A stretch of 64,000 nt of DNA from Lysobacterales bacterium (GTDB lineage Bacteria; Pseudomonadota; Gammaproteobacteria; Xanthomonadales; Xanthomonadaceae): positions 930,001-994,000 of the forward strand of contig JADKCY010000002.1 in the NCBI GenBank assembly GCA_016718605.1, given 5' to 3'. The notes under the pieces are model-generated. The model made no database searches. It was not told the origin of the DNA and saw nothing but the letters and a program-made list of their open reading frames with translations. Made by a program: the position numbers and the translations under genes. Shown piece after piece: positions 7,868-17,344 of the stretch. The first letter of the stretch is position 1; every line of letters starts with the position of its first letter.

Positions 7868-10336
7868 ATGCGCTACGCCTTTGATCTTTACGTGTTGGAC
7901 ACGTCAACCGAGCAATTGCTGGGGCCAAACGGACCGATCACTTTGCGGCCCATTACATTCCGCGTGCTGTGTGAACTGGTCGAAAGTGCGCCCGCGCTGT
8001 TGAGCAAGACTGAACTGCAAGAGCGCGTTTGGGGCCATCAGGCATTGTCTGAAAGCGCCTTGGCACAGTCGATCAAGGAACTCCGAACCGCTTTTGCGGA
8101 TGATTCTGAATCCCCTCGCTTCATCCTGACCCGACACCGCCGCGGCTACCAGTTCAAGCCGGAGGTCCGCGCCGCACTGCCGCAAGCGTCAATCCCTTCA
8201 CAGAGGGGTTCGCGGGGCAGCCCCGCGATGTCGCGCAAAGCGATCACTCTGCTGCTTGCCATAGTGATTTTGATGTCACTGATCGCGCACATCTGGTGGC
8301 AAGCCGCAGAAAATGGTCCCCCAATCGTGGACATCCACACGCTACTGAACCAAGGGCTTCGTGAATCCGCGCTGCGACAACTGGAACATCTATCGACTGA
8401 GCCCGCGCAGCAAAGCCTGATGGAACAATTGATGGCGGATCTGGGCCTGCGCGTGGACGGCGACGACGAATACTCGCGCGGAGCGTCCAACGCGGTATCC
8501 GATCCCAAACCTGACCGTGCGACCCCAAACGCATCACCACTCAGAGCAGATGGGATTACCCGACGCTTGCAGGACTTGGCTAGGGCAACACGGGAACGCC
8601 CGTCACTATCATGGGTGTGGATTCGGCGCTTAGAGGCAGAAGTACGCCTTGGGCGCTGCAATGACGCCAAAGATGTGCGCGATCAGGCGCACACAGCCGG
8701 ATTGGCAGCAAGTTACCTGACCCTGATCGACGCGTCGATCGCACTTTGCCGACGACACTATGCACTTGCTCGTGAACACGCCGAGGCTGCCGAGTCACTC
8801 GCTGAGGCCAACCAACTGGTTGGGTACCGTGCCCGCTCGATCCAACTGCAGGCAGATGCCCTGCGCGGCTTGGGCCAGTTTGAGAACGCGCTGAGCCTCG
8901 CCAACCAAGCTGTCCTGGCCTTCGACATCGCTGAAGAACGTCTGGGCGCCGCCTCCGCCAGGCTCTCTGTCGTCGAGTTACTGCACGATCTGGGACGCTA
9001 TGACGAAGCCGACCAGGTATTGGAGGCCGCCCGTGCGGAGTTCCTACGACAGCAGGCGGGTCCACGATTGCGTCAGCTTCTGGGTCTGCAAGCGGCACTC
9101 AGCTACCGCCGCGGCGACTATGTCAAGGCATTGCCTTTGGCGCGCGAAGCCCGCCACGCGGCGGATTCAGCCTTCTCCCACGCCGAATCACAGGCGCTGG
9201 CATTGACCGAGGCAGAAATCCTGAACCGTTCCGGCAACGTGGACGCCGCGCGAGCGCTATTTGAGTTGACGCTGCAAGCCGCAGAAGCGCGCGGCGACCG
9301 CCAACTGATGGCGCGAATCCGCACCAATCTGGCCGGTATCGCCGGCCGTCAGGGTCGGTTGGAGGATGCCATCGGCGATTTTGAACTCGCGCGACGCGCT
9401 TTCGCGGAACTGGGCGATGTCCACGGCGAAGCCTTATGCAACGCCAACCTCGCGACCATGGATGCGCGAGCCAACCGGATTGATCGTGCGAGGGAGCGCT
9501 ACAGCAACGCGATCACCCTGTTCCGTGCCATGGACGCACGCTCCGATCTGGCACGGAACCTGTACAACCTTGCCCTGCTCAAACGCCGTGCGGGTGACTA
9601 CGGTGCAGCGCGTAAGGAACTGGATGAAGCACAACCTCTGCTGGAGGCGCTTGGCGAGCGCGATGCCTTGTTGTTTGCCTTGGCGGCGAAGGCTGAATTG
9701 GCATTGCTTCAAGCTGATCCACTCACCGCACGAGACGCTCTTCAGCACGCCGAACCGCTAATGACGCAGAGTCCCATGTCGCGTGCGCGCATCCTCTCCG
9801 TGCAGGCCCATCTCGCTCGCGATACGGGCGATCCAAGCGCAGAACGTCTGCTCTCGGAGGCACTGCAACTGCGTGAAAAGGCGGGCGCCACACCTTGGGT
9901 CCACGCCAGCCGGTTTGACCAATTGCGTCTACTGATCGATCACTCTCCATCACCACAGGCGGTGGCTGATCTCGATGCGCTCCGGCAGTCCCAGTTGCGC
10001 CAGAACGAACATAGCGATGCGTTTGCCACAGGTGTGCTGATGGTCGAGGCCTATCGCAGGCGACAGCAATATCCGCAAGCGTCACGACTCGCTGCGGTGC
10101 TGGAGGCAGATCACTCTTCGGCGTTGTCGGAAGATCGATGGCGCCTGCGACTCCAGCAGGTTCTGCTGCAAGCGGATCCGTCCACTGCATTGAGCACATT
10201 GGCACGCGAGGCCAACTCGGCTGGCGCGTTCGCATTGGCGCTGGAGGCTCGAATCTGCGCGGGTGATCAGGCTGCGCTTGGCCAGGCAAAGTCAAGCGGG
10301 ATGCATCGATTGGCGAACCTGCGGCCTGGATGCTGA
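7868..10336 (+). CDS. Membrane-anchored winged-helix regulator with TPR sensor region
   Basis: The protein has 822 residues. Residues 1-100 form an OmpR/PhoB-type winged helix (LRPITFRVLCELVES, SALAQSIKELRTAF and RHRRGYQF mark the DNA-binding helix and wing). One membrane segment follows (about 124-145, AITLLLAIVILMSLIAHIWW). The remainder is helical tetratricopeptide-like repeats, with pairs such as GQFENALSLANQAV and GRYDEADQVLEAARAEF. This is the CadC-like plan, in which a periplasmic domain senses and the cytoplasmic head binds DNA without a histidine kinase. A 7-bp GC-rich palindrome near 8215-8230 falls in the linker. The next gene on this strand encodes a large secreted protein and could be a target, but this is untested. 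Confidence 0.82.
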   Translation: MRYAFDLYVLDTSTEQLLGPNGPITLRPITFRVLCELVESAPALLSKTELQERVWGHQALSESALAQSIKELRTAFADDSESPRFILTRHRRGYQFKPEVRAALPQASIPSQRGSRGSPAMSRKAITLLLAIVILMSLIAHIWWQAAENGPPIVDIHTLLNQGLRESALRQLEHLSTEPAQQSLMEQLMADLGLRVDGDDEYSRGASNAVSDPKPDRATPNASPLRADGITRRLQDLARATRERPSLSWVWIRRLEAEVRLGRCNDAKDVRDQAHTAGLAASYLTLIDASIALCRRHYALAREHAEAAESLAEANQLVGYRARSIQLQADALRGLGQFENALSLANQAVLAFDIAEERLGAASARLSVVELLHDLGRYDEADQVLEAARAEFLRQQAGPRLRQLLGLQAALSYRRGDYVKALPLAREARHAADSAFSHAESQALALTEAEILNRSGNVDAARALFELTLQAAEARGDRQLMARIRTNLAGIAGRQGRLEDAIGDFELARRAFAELGDVHGEALCNANLATMDARANRIDRARERYSNAITLFRAMDARSDLARNLYNLALLKRRAGDYGAARKELDEAQPLLEALGERDALLFALAAKAELALLQADPLTARDALQHAEPLMTQSPMSRARILSVQAHLARDTGDPSAERLLSEALQLREKAGATPWVHASRFDQLRLLIDHSPSPQAVADLDALRQSQLRQNEHSDAFATGVLMVEAYRRRQQYPQASRLAAVLEADHSSALSEDRWRLRLQQVLLQADPSTALSTLAREANSAGAFALALEARICAGDQAALGQAKSSGMHRLANLRPGC

Positions 10337-10485
10337 CCGACTCGGGGACAGCCAGCGCGCGCCGACGTGCCGGATTTGCTCGCCATCTGTCTGAAAAGAC
10401 AAAGTTTCAAGGTAGTTTCATGGTTTTGATGTCCACCGTCTGGACCTTGCCGCGATGCTAGGGCAACGCTCAAACGGAAACTCCT

Positions 10486-13400
10486 ATGCGCATCAACGCA
10501 CACCGAACAATGTCGACGACAACCAGATTGCTGTCGCTATTCGTTCTGCTACTGGCCTGCACGACACACGCCGCAAATCTGAACGTAACCACCACGCGAG
10601 GGGATCGTGGCGGGCCAGAATGTTCGCTTCGGGATGCCCTCACTGCAGCCAATACGGACGCGCCAAGCGGTGGATGTCCTGCAGGCACAGGCGCCGACAC
10701 CATTTACCTACCTACGGGTTCCACGATCACTCTGGATGGTCGTGAAACACAGGATATCGGGGCCGGAGACGTCGTTGGCACGCCTGTTCTCAGCACCGAC
10801 ATCACCATCGAAGGGCAAGGCAGCGTCATCCAGCGCAATCCGACATCCAGCACCTGTACCGCCACGGTGCCCGGACCCGACAGCGACTTCCGCCTGTTCA
10901 TTGTGCGCCCGCCCGCAGTGCCTCTAGGCCAACTTGGCAGCTCAAACACTGTGACGCTGCGTGGTCTATCGCTCTTGTGGGGATGTGCGGACGACGGGAA
11001 TGGCGGCGCAATCCTCAACGAAGGTGCGCATCTGCAACTGGATCAAGTCAGCCTGCAATACAACCAGGCACGCGATGGGGCAGCGATTTCATCAATGACG
11101 GATGCAGGCCTGACCGGTAGCTTGACGGTCACCCACAGCAGCTTTCTCGACAACCGTTTTTCGTCGGTGTTTGCCGGTGGCATCGTGACCGACCAACCCA
11201 CCACCATTCTGGACAGCAGTTTCGTTCGAAATGGCAATGACGTTTCCCCGGGCGCACTGGGTGGTGCGCTGGCCTTGTTGGCGACGGATGCCGCAATCGT
11301 TCGGACCCGCTTCGATGACAACAACGCGGGCAGCGCAGGTGGCGCGATCTACGCCACAAATGGCGGCAGCATCAGTGTCACCGAGTGCGACTTCAACCAC
11401 AACCTGGCCACCGCGGGCGGGGCCATCCGCGCCAGCCTCGTGGCGCTGGAAATCATAGACACCACATTCGCCAGCAATCAGGGCACACCCGCGCTTGGCA
11501 TTGGCGGTGTCGGTGGTGCACTCGCAGCGGACGACAACGCCGTCGTCACCATCCGCCGCAGTCTGTTCAACGGCAATAGCGCGGGTTCTGGTGGAGGTGG
11601 TGCGATCTTCAACGCTGCCAACACCACGATCTACAACAGTAGCTTTGTTGGCAACAAAGTCATCGAAAACAGCGCGACTACGGGTGGCGCGATCGCCACG
11701 ATTGATACCTTAGGCGGTAGTTCGCCGCGCACCGACATTTCGCACAGCACCTTTGTCGGCAACGGTGCGGTCAGCCACGACGGAATGAGCTTCTACACAA
11801 GCGTGTCAGGCGATCTGAAAATCGCCAACAGTATCGTCAGCGACGCCATCGGCGCCGCACCCAGCGGCTATGATCACTGCGCTGGCAGTGGCAGCCTCAT
11901 TGCCTTCGGCGGCAATCTCTCGAGCGATGCGTCGTGCAGTGGTTTCACCCTGCCAAACACGCCGGCATCGCTGCTCGCCCTTGCCGACAACGGTGGCAAG
12001 ACCCAGACCATCGCACTAAGAGCCGACAGCGTAGCGATCGACGCCGCGACCTGCCGCAACAGCAGCGGGCTGAGTATCACGGCGGATCAACGCTATCTGT
12101 CACGCCCGCAGGACATCCTCAACCGTGGCGATGGGCTTGCCGATTGTGATCTTGGCGCTTTCGAATTCAGCAGCAACCCCACCCTGTCAGTGAGCAAGTC
12201 TGGCAGCGGCGGCGGTCGGGTTACAGCCACGGGTATCGACTGCGGTGTGGATTGCGTCGAAAGCTATACCCCCAGCAGCAACATCGTACTGACGGCCATC
12301 CCGAATGGCGAAAGCAGTGTCGCCAGTTGGGGCGGATGCAGTTCGGTGTCGTCGGATCAACTCACCTGCACGGTCGAGGATTTCAGTTTTGCAAGCACGG
12401 TCTACGTCGTGTTCGAGTCCACCACCGAGCCCAGCAGCGCAGACATCCAAGTTAGTCTGACGGGCTTTCCGCTCAACGCGGATGCGGGCAATACGATCAG
12501 CGGCACCGAGACCTGCATCAACACCGGGCCCGATGAAGCCCTCTGGGTACACTGTGATATCAGCGGAGCGGCGGACATCGACACCGTGTGCGTACCCGAT
12601 TCCCCGGCCGCGACACTCGCCAGCGGTGCGTCCATCGTATGCAGTATTGATACCGACATGCCTGCAGTGGGCGACCTCGAACTGACGGCCTCAACTTCAC
12701 AGGCTTTAGCTGACCCGGAACACGACAACGATACGGATGTCGTGACCATTCTGCAGACTACACCGCCTGTCGTTATCGAAAACGATATGCAGGCGGGTCT
12801 GTTCGGACTGCCCATCAACGCCAATGTGGGCGCGCTGATCAGCGGTCAGGCGCGTTGTCGCAACAATGGACCGGACGCCGCGGAACAAGCCGTTTGTCTC
12901 ATCACCGGCCTGCCAGCTGGCGTCGCGCCAACCTGCACCCCGAGCCTGCCTGCAAACCTTGCGGCCAGCACCATGGTCACCTGCGACTTCAGTTTCCCCA
13001 TGCCGGGCAGTGGCAACACCACTCTGACGGCCAGCACATCGGCGAATGGTCACGACGCGATCATCAACAATAACGGCGCCACGCAGACCATCAGTCTCAA
13101 CAACCCGCCTGCGATGGCAGACATGGAAGTCCGTTTCGTGGAAGGCACTGCGAGTGCCCGTCCTGGCGACACCGTTCACCTGCACGTGCTGTGCGGCAAC
13201 CAAGGTCCAAACGTCGCCAGCAATGCGACCTGCCAGTTTGTCGGACCACCGCCAGGCACCAACATCGTGTGCCTTCCCGGCGACACTGTGGCGAGTCTGG
13301 CCGCGAATGCCAGCATCAGTTGTGACCTCGACTTCGTGATGCCCACCAGCGGCAATGACATCAGTATCAGCGTCACCGCCACGAGTACCACTGCAGACCC

Positions 13401-13818
13401 AGCGCTTGGCAACGAGACAGCGCAAGTTCTCATTGCCTCATCGCCGTTGCCACCTGAAGTCGAGCTGCAAGCTGAAGTTCGCGACTTTCCGTCCTTCGCC
13501 GAGCCAGGCGACACCATTGCGGGAACGCTGCATTGCGTCAACAACGGCCCGGATGCAGCGGTATCGGTGAATTGCACGCCACTCGGGCTCCCGGCGGATA
13601 GCATCGTGCACTGCGATCAAAACCTCCCGGTGTCCAGCCTTGCGGCCGGCAGCCGTATTGTCTGCGCTGTCAGTTTCAGCATGCCGACACACGACGTCGT
13701 TCTGGGTGTCCGGGTACAGGGCAGTGGCGTTGAACAGATCCTCGGCAATGAACGTGACCAGTTCACCATCACCGGACTCAACCTGCCCACAGCCTTGTTC
13801 GCAAACGGCTTCGAATAA
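10486..13818 (+). CDS. CSLREA-type secreted protein with right-handed beta-helix and DUF11-like repeats
   Basis: The protein has 1110 residues. A signal peptide (about 1-31, ending THAA) leads into ECSLRDALTAAN, the CSLREA-type motif. Residues about 60-530 hold short Asn/Gly-rich turns such as GGAILNEGAHLQLDQVSLQYN, typical of a parallel beta-helix (polymorphic outer membrane protein-like). About 565-645 resembles a divergent InlB B-repeat (SGSGGGRVTATGIDCG, with WGGC). Four DUF11-like modules with paired cysteines follow (for example GNTISGTETCINTGPDEA). The protein ends in FANGFE, with no membrane anchor. It is probably a secreted or surface adhesin-like protein; no enzyme motif is visible. 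A terminator follows 24 bases later. Confidence 0.75.
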   Translation: MRINAHRTMSTTTRLLSLFVLLLACTTHAANLNVTTTRGDRGGPECSLRDALTAANTDAPSGGCPAGTGADTIYLPTGSTITLDGRETQDIGAGDVVGTPVLSTDITIEGQGSVIQRNPTSSTCTATVPGPDSDFRLFIVRPPAVPLGQLGSSNTVTLRGLSLLWGCADDGNGGAILNEGAHLQLDQVSLQYNQARDGAAISSMTDAGLTGSLTVTHSSFLDNRFSSVFAGGIVTDQPTTILDSSFVRNGNDVSPGALGGALALLATDAAIVRTRFDDNNAGSAGGAIYATNGGSISVTECDFNHNLATAGGAIRASLVALEIIDTTFASNQGTPALGIGGVGGALAADDNAVVTIRRSLFNGNSAGSGGGGAIFNAANTTIYNSSFVGNKVIENSATTGGAIATIDTLGGSSPRTDISHSTFVGNGAVSHDGMSFYTSVSGDLKIANSIVSDAIGAAPSGYDHCAGSGSLIAFGGNLSSDASCSGFTLPNTPASLLALADNGGKTQTIALRADSVAIDAATCRNSSGLSITADQRYLSRPQDILNRGDGLADCDLGAFEFSSNPTLSVSKSGSGGGRVTATGIDCGVDCVESYTPSSNIVLTAIPNGESSVASWGGCSSVSSDQLTCTVEDFSFASTVYVVFESTTEPSSADIQVSLTGFPLNADAGNTISGTETCINTGPDEALWVHCDISGAADIDTVCVPDSPAATLASGASIVCSIDTDMPAVGDLELTASTSQALADPEHDNDTDVVTILQTTPPVVIENDMQAGLFGLPINANVGALISGQARCRNNGPDAAEQAVCLITGLPAGVAPTCTPSLPANLAASTMVTCDFSFPMPGSGNTTLTASTSANGHDAIINNNGATQTISLNNPPAMADMEVRFVEGTASARPGDTVHLHVLCGNQGPNVASNATCQFVGPPPGTNIVCLPGDTVASLAANASISCDLDFVMPTSGNDISISVTATSTTADPALGNETAQVLIASSPLPPEVELQAEVRDFPSFAEPGDTIAGTLHCVNNGPDAAVSVNCTPLGLPADSIVHCDQNLPVSSLAAGSRIVCAVSFSMPTHDVVLGVRVQGSGVEQILGNERDQFTITGLNLPTALFANGFE

Positions 13819-13842
13819 AGGGCTGAATTCAAGGCAACCGAT

Positions 13843-13875
13843 GCATGACGCAGATGTCAACCTGCGTCATGCTTT
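13843..13875 (+). terminator. Rho-independent terminator after the CSLREA protein
   Basis: An 11-bp perfect stem (gcatgacgcag at 13843-13853 with ctgcgtcatgc at 13862-13872) is followed by only three T residues. It lies between two genes of the same direction and shows that the lipoprotein frame does not start here. Confidence 0.65.
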
Positions 13876-13952
13876 GCGCGATAGTGTCCAGCGTCAGCCC
13901 GGCGCGTGACTGCGATCTCTGCCGGACACAACCATTGCGAGGAGATTCAGCC

Positions 13953-14984
13953 ATGTTGCGTCGGATTGTTCTGAGTTGCGCCGCCCTGTTGTTGTCCGGC
14001 TGCGTGACCTATCCCACCTACACCTACGACGATGGCCGTAACGTCCAGTATGTCGACGACGCCACCTACTACGTTGAGGCGGGCAACGGCTATGGCGATT
14101 ACTACGCCAGTGACGACGACCCATGGCGCTACTCGGCCTACTACAGCCTGTATTGGCCGATCCATCGCCTGTACTGGGACAGCTACTGGTACCCCGATTT
14201 CTACTACGGCATCACCTATTTTCCGCGTGACTATTTCCACGTCGGCTGGGGTGGCGTCTGGGGTCCTTACCGGCCGTACCGGGGTTACCAGCATTGGTAC
14301 GCACCCTATCGGTATAGCTGGCCAGACAATCACTACGCGTGGTACTGGCACCGCTCGAGACCGCAAGTTGCCTCGGTGAATCCTGCACCTCGCTTTGGAC
14401 ATGCACGCAACGAGGCGGAGCGTGTGAGCGCTTACCAGCAAGGCGGCGCGTTCAACCGTGCCCTGCGATCGGATCAAGCTATCGGCACATCGACCCGCAT
14501 GGGTTTGGGTGGCCGCCAAATCGCACCATCGCGTGCAGCAAGTGACGGCAGGGGAGACAACAGCGCTATCGCAAACCAACGTGCGGTCCCGGCTCGTCCG
14601 GCCGCTTCGGAACAGCGCGGTTCGATATACGTGCCTAGGCCTTCCCGCGAAGCGGCCACGGATCAGCGTAGCCCCTATTTTTCCCAACCAACCACAAGAT
14701 CAACTGACGCCGCGACCTCACGCGGCATGCGTCCGACCGAACCATTCCTGCGCTCGGCGCCTTCGCTTCCCGCAGCCTCGACTCGCAACAATCTTCAGGG
14801 AAGACCCGCCCAATTTGAACGTCCTGAGTCGTCTCGCCCGCTACCAACACCCAGCCCCCGATATGCGCCAGCGCCGCGTGTCGAGCGGAGCTTTACCAAT
14901 GAACCTGCGCGCCAGTCAGCACCTGTCTCGCGCAGCGAATCGCCAGCGCGCAGCGCTTCCCGCGAAGCGCACGACGAGCAATGA
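13953..14984 (+). CDS. Tyr/Trp-rich lipoprotein of unknown function
   Basis: From the ATG at 13953, preceded by GAGGAG, the protein has 343 residues. It starts with a lipoprotein signal, MLRRIVLSCAALLLSGC, with the lipobox LLSGC and C17 as the lipidated residue. Residues about 20-125 are extremely rich in Tyr and Trp (repeats such as YYSLYWPIHRLYWDSYW). The C-terminal half is a disordered-looking Ser/Arg/Pro/Ala-rich region with several RP and SR pairs. The longer open frame to 13845 lies in the upstream terminator and is rejected. No enzyme motif is seen. A cell-wall or surface-binding role for the basic tail is only a guess. Confidence 0.75.
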   Translation: MLRRIVLSCAALLLSGCVTYPTYTYDDGRNVQYVDDATYYVEAGNGYGDYYASDDDPWRYSAYYSLYWPIHRLYWDSYWYPDFYYGITYFPRDYFHVGWGGVWGPYRPYRGYQHWYAPYRYSWPDNHYAWYWHRSRPQVASVNPAPRFGHARNEAERVSAYQQGGAFNRALRSDQAIGTSTRMGLGGRQIAPSRAASDGRGDNSAIANQRAVPARPAASEQRGSIYVPRPSREAATDQRSPYFSQPTTRSTDAATSRGMRPTEPFLRSAPSLPAASTRNNLQGRPAQFERPESSRPLPTPSPRYAPAPRVERSFTNEPARQSAPVSRSESPARSASREAHDEQ

Positions 14985-15044
14985 CGATCTGAACCCGCGG
15001 AGCCATGGACACCACGTTTCCGCAGGCCATGGATCGCAAGCAAG

Positions 15045-15072
15045 CGGATCAATCACGCCAGTGATTGATCCG
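15045..15072. repeat. Perfect inverted repeat in the gap between lipoprotein and yceI-like gene
   Basis: A 12-base arm (cggatcaatcac) pairs with gtgattgatccg around a 4-base loop. There is no T-tract on either side. It could be a weak bidirectional terminator between the convergent genes or a protein-binding site. The rest of the 14985-15157 gap shows nothing recognisable. Confidence 0.5.
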
Positions 15073-15157
15073 GCGGGCCAAAGCCCGGAAGGGTGCCGGA
15101 CTCGGCGAATTTGACGAATCCGAGATGGGCTTGTGCAGATCATGCCGAACACAGCGC

Positions 15158-15754
15158 TCACTCGCGTGCGCGCTCTGCTTCGATCTCCACTTCGATCTGC
15201 ACATCGTCACCGATCATTGTGGGGTAGCGATCCATCCCGAAATCCGCGCGTTGCAGTGTTGCGCGGGCGGAAAACCCGACCCGCTCACGAACCAGCCATG
15301 GCAATTTGCGACCCACGGCGTTGCGCTGCACGGACAAGCTGACCGGCACCTGCACACCGCGCAGCGTCAACAGCCCGTGCACCTCGGCGCGTGTCGAGTC
15401 AAGCACCACAATTCGCGTGGATTCGAACTGCGCCAGCGGGTGGCGACGGACGTCAAAGAAGTCCGATTTTGCCATTCGTCGGTTCCAATCCGCGTCGCCA
15501 AAGTCGAGTCTGGACAACGCCAGGACCACCTGAGCTTCCGCACTACGCCAGTCTTCCGGGTCGTAGTGCAGTTCTCCGGAGGGAGCCGAAAGTGTCGCCA
15601 ACGCACTCGAAAACCCCGCATGCGAAACGCGCAAAACCACGCGCGAATGTACCGGGTCGATCCGCCAGCGCGGGACCTCATCCGCGCTGGCCGCAGCGTG
15701 CGCCAAACCAATCAGGCCCCCAATCAGCAGGCATCTGAACAGCTGTCGCGTCAT
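15158..15754 (-). CDS. YceI family periplasmic lipocalin-like protein
   Basis: The protein has 198 residues from the ATG at 15754. A signal peptide (about 1-24, ending AASA) precedes the YceI core: WRIDPVHSRVVLRVSHAGFS, an FFDVRRHPLAQFES segment, and a GLLTLRGVQVPVSLSV segment. YceI proteins form a beta barrel that binds isoprenoid lipids in known structures. The ATG overlaps the stop of the upstream GTPase gene as ATGA. A longer frame to 15898 reads into that gene and lacks the signal peptide at its start, so it is rejected. Confidence 0.88.
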   Translation of the reverse strand: MTRQLFRCLLIGGLIGLAHAAASADEVPRWRIDPVHSRVVLRVSHAGFSSALATLSAPSGELHYDPEDWRSAEAQVVLALSRLDFGDADWNRRMAKSDFFDVRRHPLAQFESTRIVVLDSTRAEVHGLLTLRGVQVPVSLSVQRNAVGRKLPWLVRERVGFSARATLQRADFGMDRYPTMIGDDVQIEVEIEAERARE

Positions 15755-17259
15755 GACTTCCCGCCGAGACGACTGGCCGGGGAAGGTGGTTCGGCATCCA
15801 GCAACTGCCGCACCATGCCCGTGACACGCGTGAGCTGCGCACCCGAATCCTGGCCCAAAGACGCCTCGAACGCAGCCAGCGTGGCGCTGCGGTCGCATTC
15901 CCCGGTGTCGGCAAAGGCGCGGTTCATGGACCTGCCGAGACTGTCGAAAATCAGTCCGTAGGCAACGGCATGCATCACGCCACCACCCAGCGTACCGATG
16001 CCCGGAAATGCCTTCAGGGCATTGCCAGCAATGGCCAGCACAATGCCGGTACGGGTCCTGACAATACGGCTCGCCTGACTCATCAGCGCATCCACGTCCA
16101 AGTCACGCAGACGCAGGCGATGCAGGGCGGCAAGCTCCTTGGCCAGAGCGGTGGCGAGCGCGCCCTGCAACAACAAATCCGTACCTGGCGCGACGCTCGC
16201 CATCGCCGCCACCATCGCACGCCGTGTGTAGCGACTGACGATGCGCTCTGCCGCTTGGTCGCGCACTTCGCGTTCCTGAGCCACAATGTGTGAATCCAAT
16301 TGCGCCACAGTGGCGTGTTGGCGGCCGACTTCGAAGCGCTGCGGTCCCTCACCCGCTATCGCCAGCAGGGCTCGCTGCAGTTCGCTGACCTCGGCGGGCT
16401 GTTGCCGCTCGACCACGCTGCGACGACCATCCGGCCACTCCTTGGTCACCTGCTCAGTGAACCCTGCACTGACCGCCAGCGTCTCGATGCCCAAGGGGGC
16501 ATAGCGCACTTGCAGGTTTCTCCGCAGTGCTTCCCGCTCATTGCGGTCGTAGCGGTCCTGCTTGTTCAGCACCAAAAGAAGAGGGCGATCAAATCGCGCC
16601 AATATGCGTAAATCGGCATCTTGCGTGCGCGTCAAATCGGCATCAGCCACATAGACCAACACATGGGCGCGGGCGGCTTCGTCCTCAGCCAGGACAGCGT
16701 GGCGCTCGCCATGGACCTGTTGACGACCCGGCACATCGGCCAGCAACACCGGCTGCGCGGCGATCAATGCCTCGGCGTAGTGGACACGCTCAGTCGAACC
16801 GCCACGCACGTCAACGGTGCCTTCGTGAGACGGCACGAGTGCCTTCAGCAAACGCGTTTTTCCGCTGGAAATATCGCCATGAAACGCCACGTACAAGCGC
16901 CCGCTGCTTGCCCGTTTGTCCAACTCGGTCAGCTCGTGACGCCACGCCGAGGTGTCGGATCCCATTGCCTCCAATTGCGCCAGTCGGCCCTCAATGGCCT
17001 TGCGATCCAAGACTTGGGATGGCGCGATACGTTGCTTGGCCGGTGTGAGCAAAACCCACAGCAGCATCGCCCCGACGCCTGCCAGCACGGCCATCAACAG
17101 TCCTGCCAGCCATTGCAGCCAGCCCGGCAAGGCTTGCAGTTGCGCCCAAAACGCCAGCAGCTCTCGCCCAACCTGCAACAGGAAGTAGCCACCCATTAGT
17201 GTGCCAAGCACAGCCAGCACCGCCAACCCGCGTCGAATGATTGAAGCAGCCAATGCCAT
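15751..17259 (-). CDS. Membrane-associated GTPase with C-terminal DUF697-like domain
   Basis: The protein has 502 residues from the ATG at 17259, preceded by GAGGGAA. Two membrane segments (about 8-27 and 47-71) lead into an Era/YcjX-like G domain. G1 is HGDISSGKT, G3 is DVPG, and G4 is NKQD in VLNKQDRYDRNE. A helical C-terminal part with glycine-rich stretches (PGIGTLGGGVMHAVAYGLIFD) resembles DUF697. Such proteins are linked to envelope stress but have no settled role. The stop overlaps the yceI-like start. The gene diverges from the hybrid kinase gene, with 85 bases between starts. Confidence 0.8.
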   Translation of the reverse strand: MALAASIIRRGLAVLAVLGTLMGGYFLLQVGRELLAFWAQLQALPGWLQWLAGLLMAVLAGVGAMLLWVLLTPAKQRIAPSQVLDRKAIEGRLAQLEAMGSDTSAWRHELTELDKRASSGRLYVAFHGDISSGKTRLLKALVPSHEGTVDVRGGSTERVHYAEALIAAQPVLLADVPGRQQVHGERHAVLAEDEAARAHVLVYVADADLTRTQDADLRILARFDRPLLLVLNKQDRYDRNEREALRRNLQVRYAPLGIETLAVSAGFTEQVTKEWPDGRRSVVERQQPAEVSELQRALLAIAGEGPQRFEVGRQHATVAQLDSHIVAQEREVRDQAAERIVSRYTRRAMVAAMASVAPGTDLLLQGALATALAKELAALHRLRLRDLDVDALMSQASRIVRTRTGIVLAIAGNALKAFPGIGTLGGGVMHAVAYGLIFDSLGRSMNRAFADTGECDRSATLAAFEASLGQDSGAQLTRVTGMVRQLLDAEPPSPASRLGGKS

Positions 17260-17344
17260 ATTCCCTCGCTTCCAATGCATGCCAGCCGCACATGGCAAAC
17301 GCACTGTGGCAGGATCGCATCCATACCACTGCGCAAAAATCCCC

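Noticed and set aside
13845..13952. Earlier start of the Tyr-rich lipoprotein frame
   Set aside because: The extension lies in the terminator of the preceding gene and hides the lipoprotein signal; the ATG at 13953 has GAGGAG in front.
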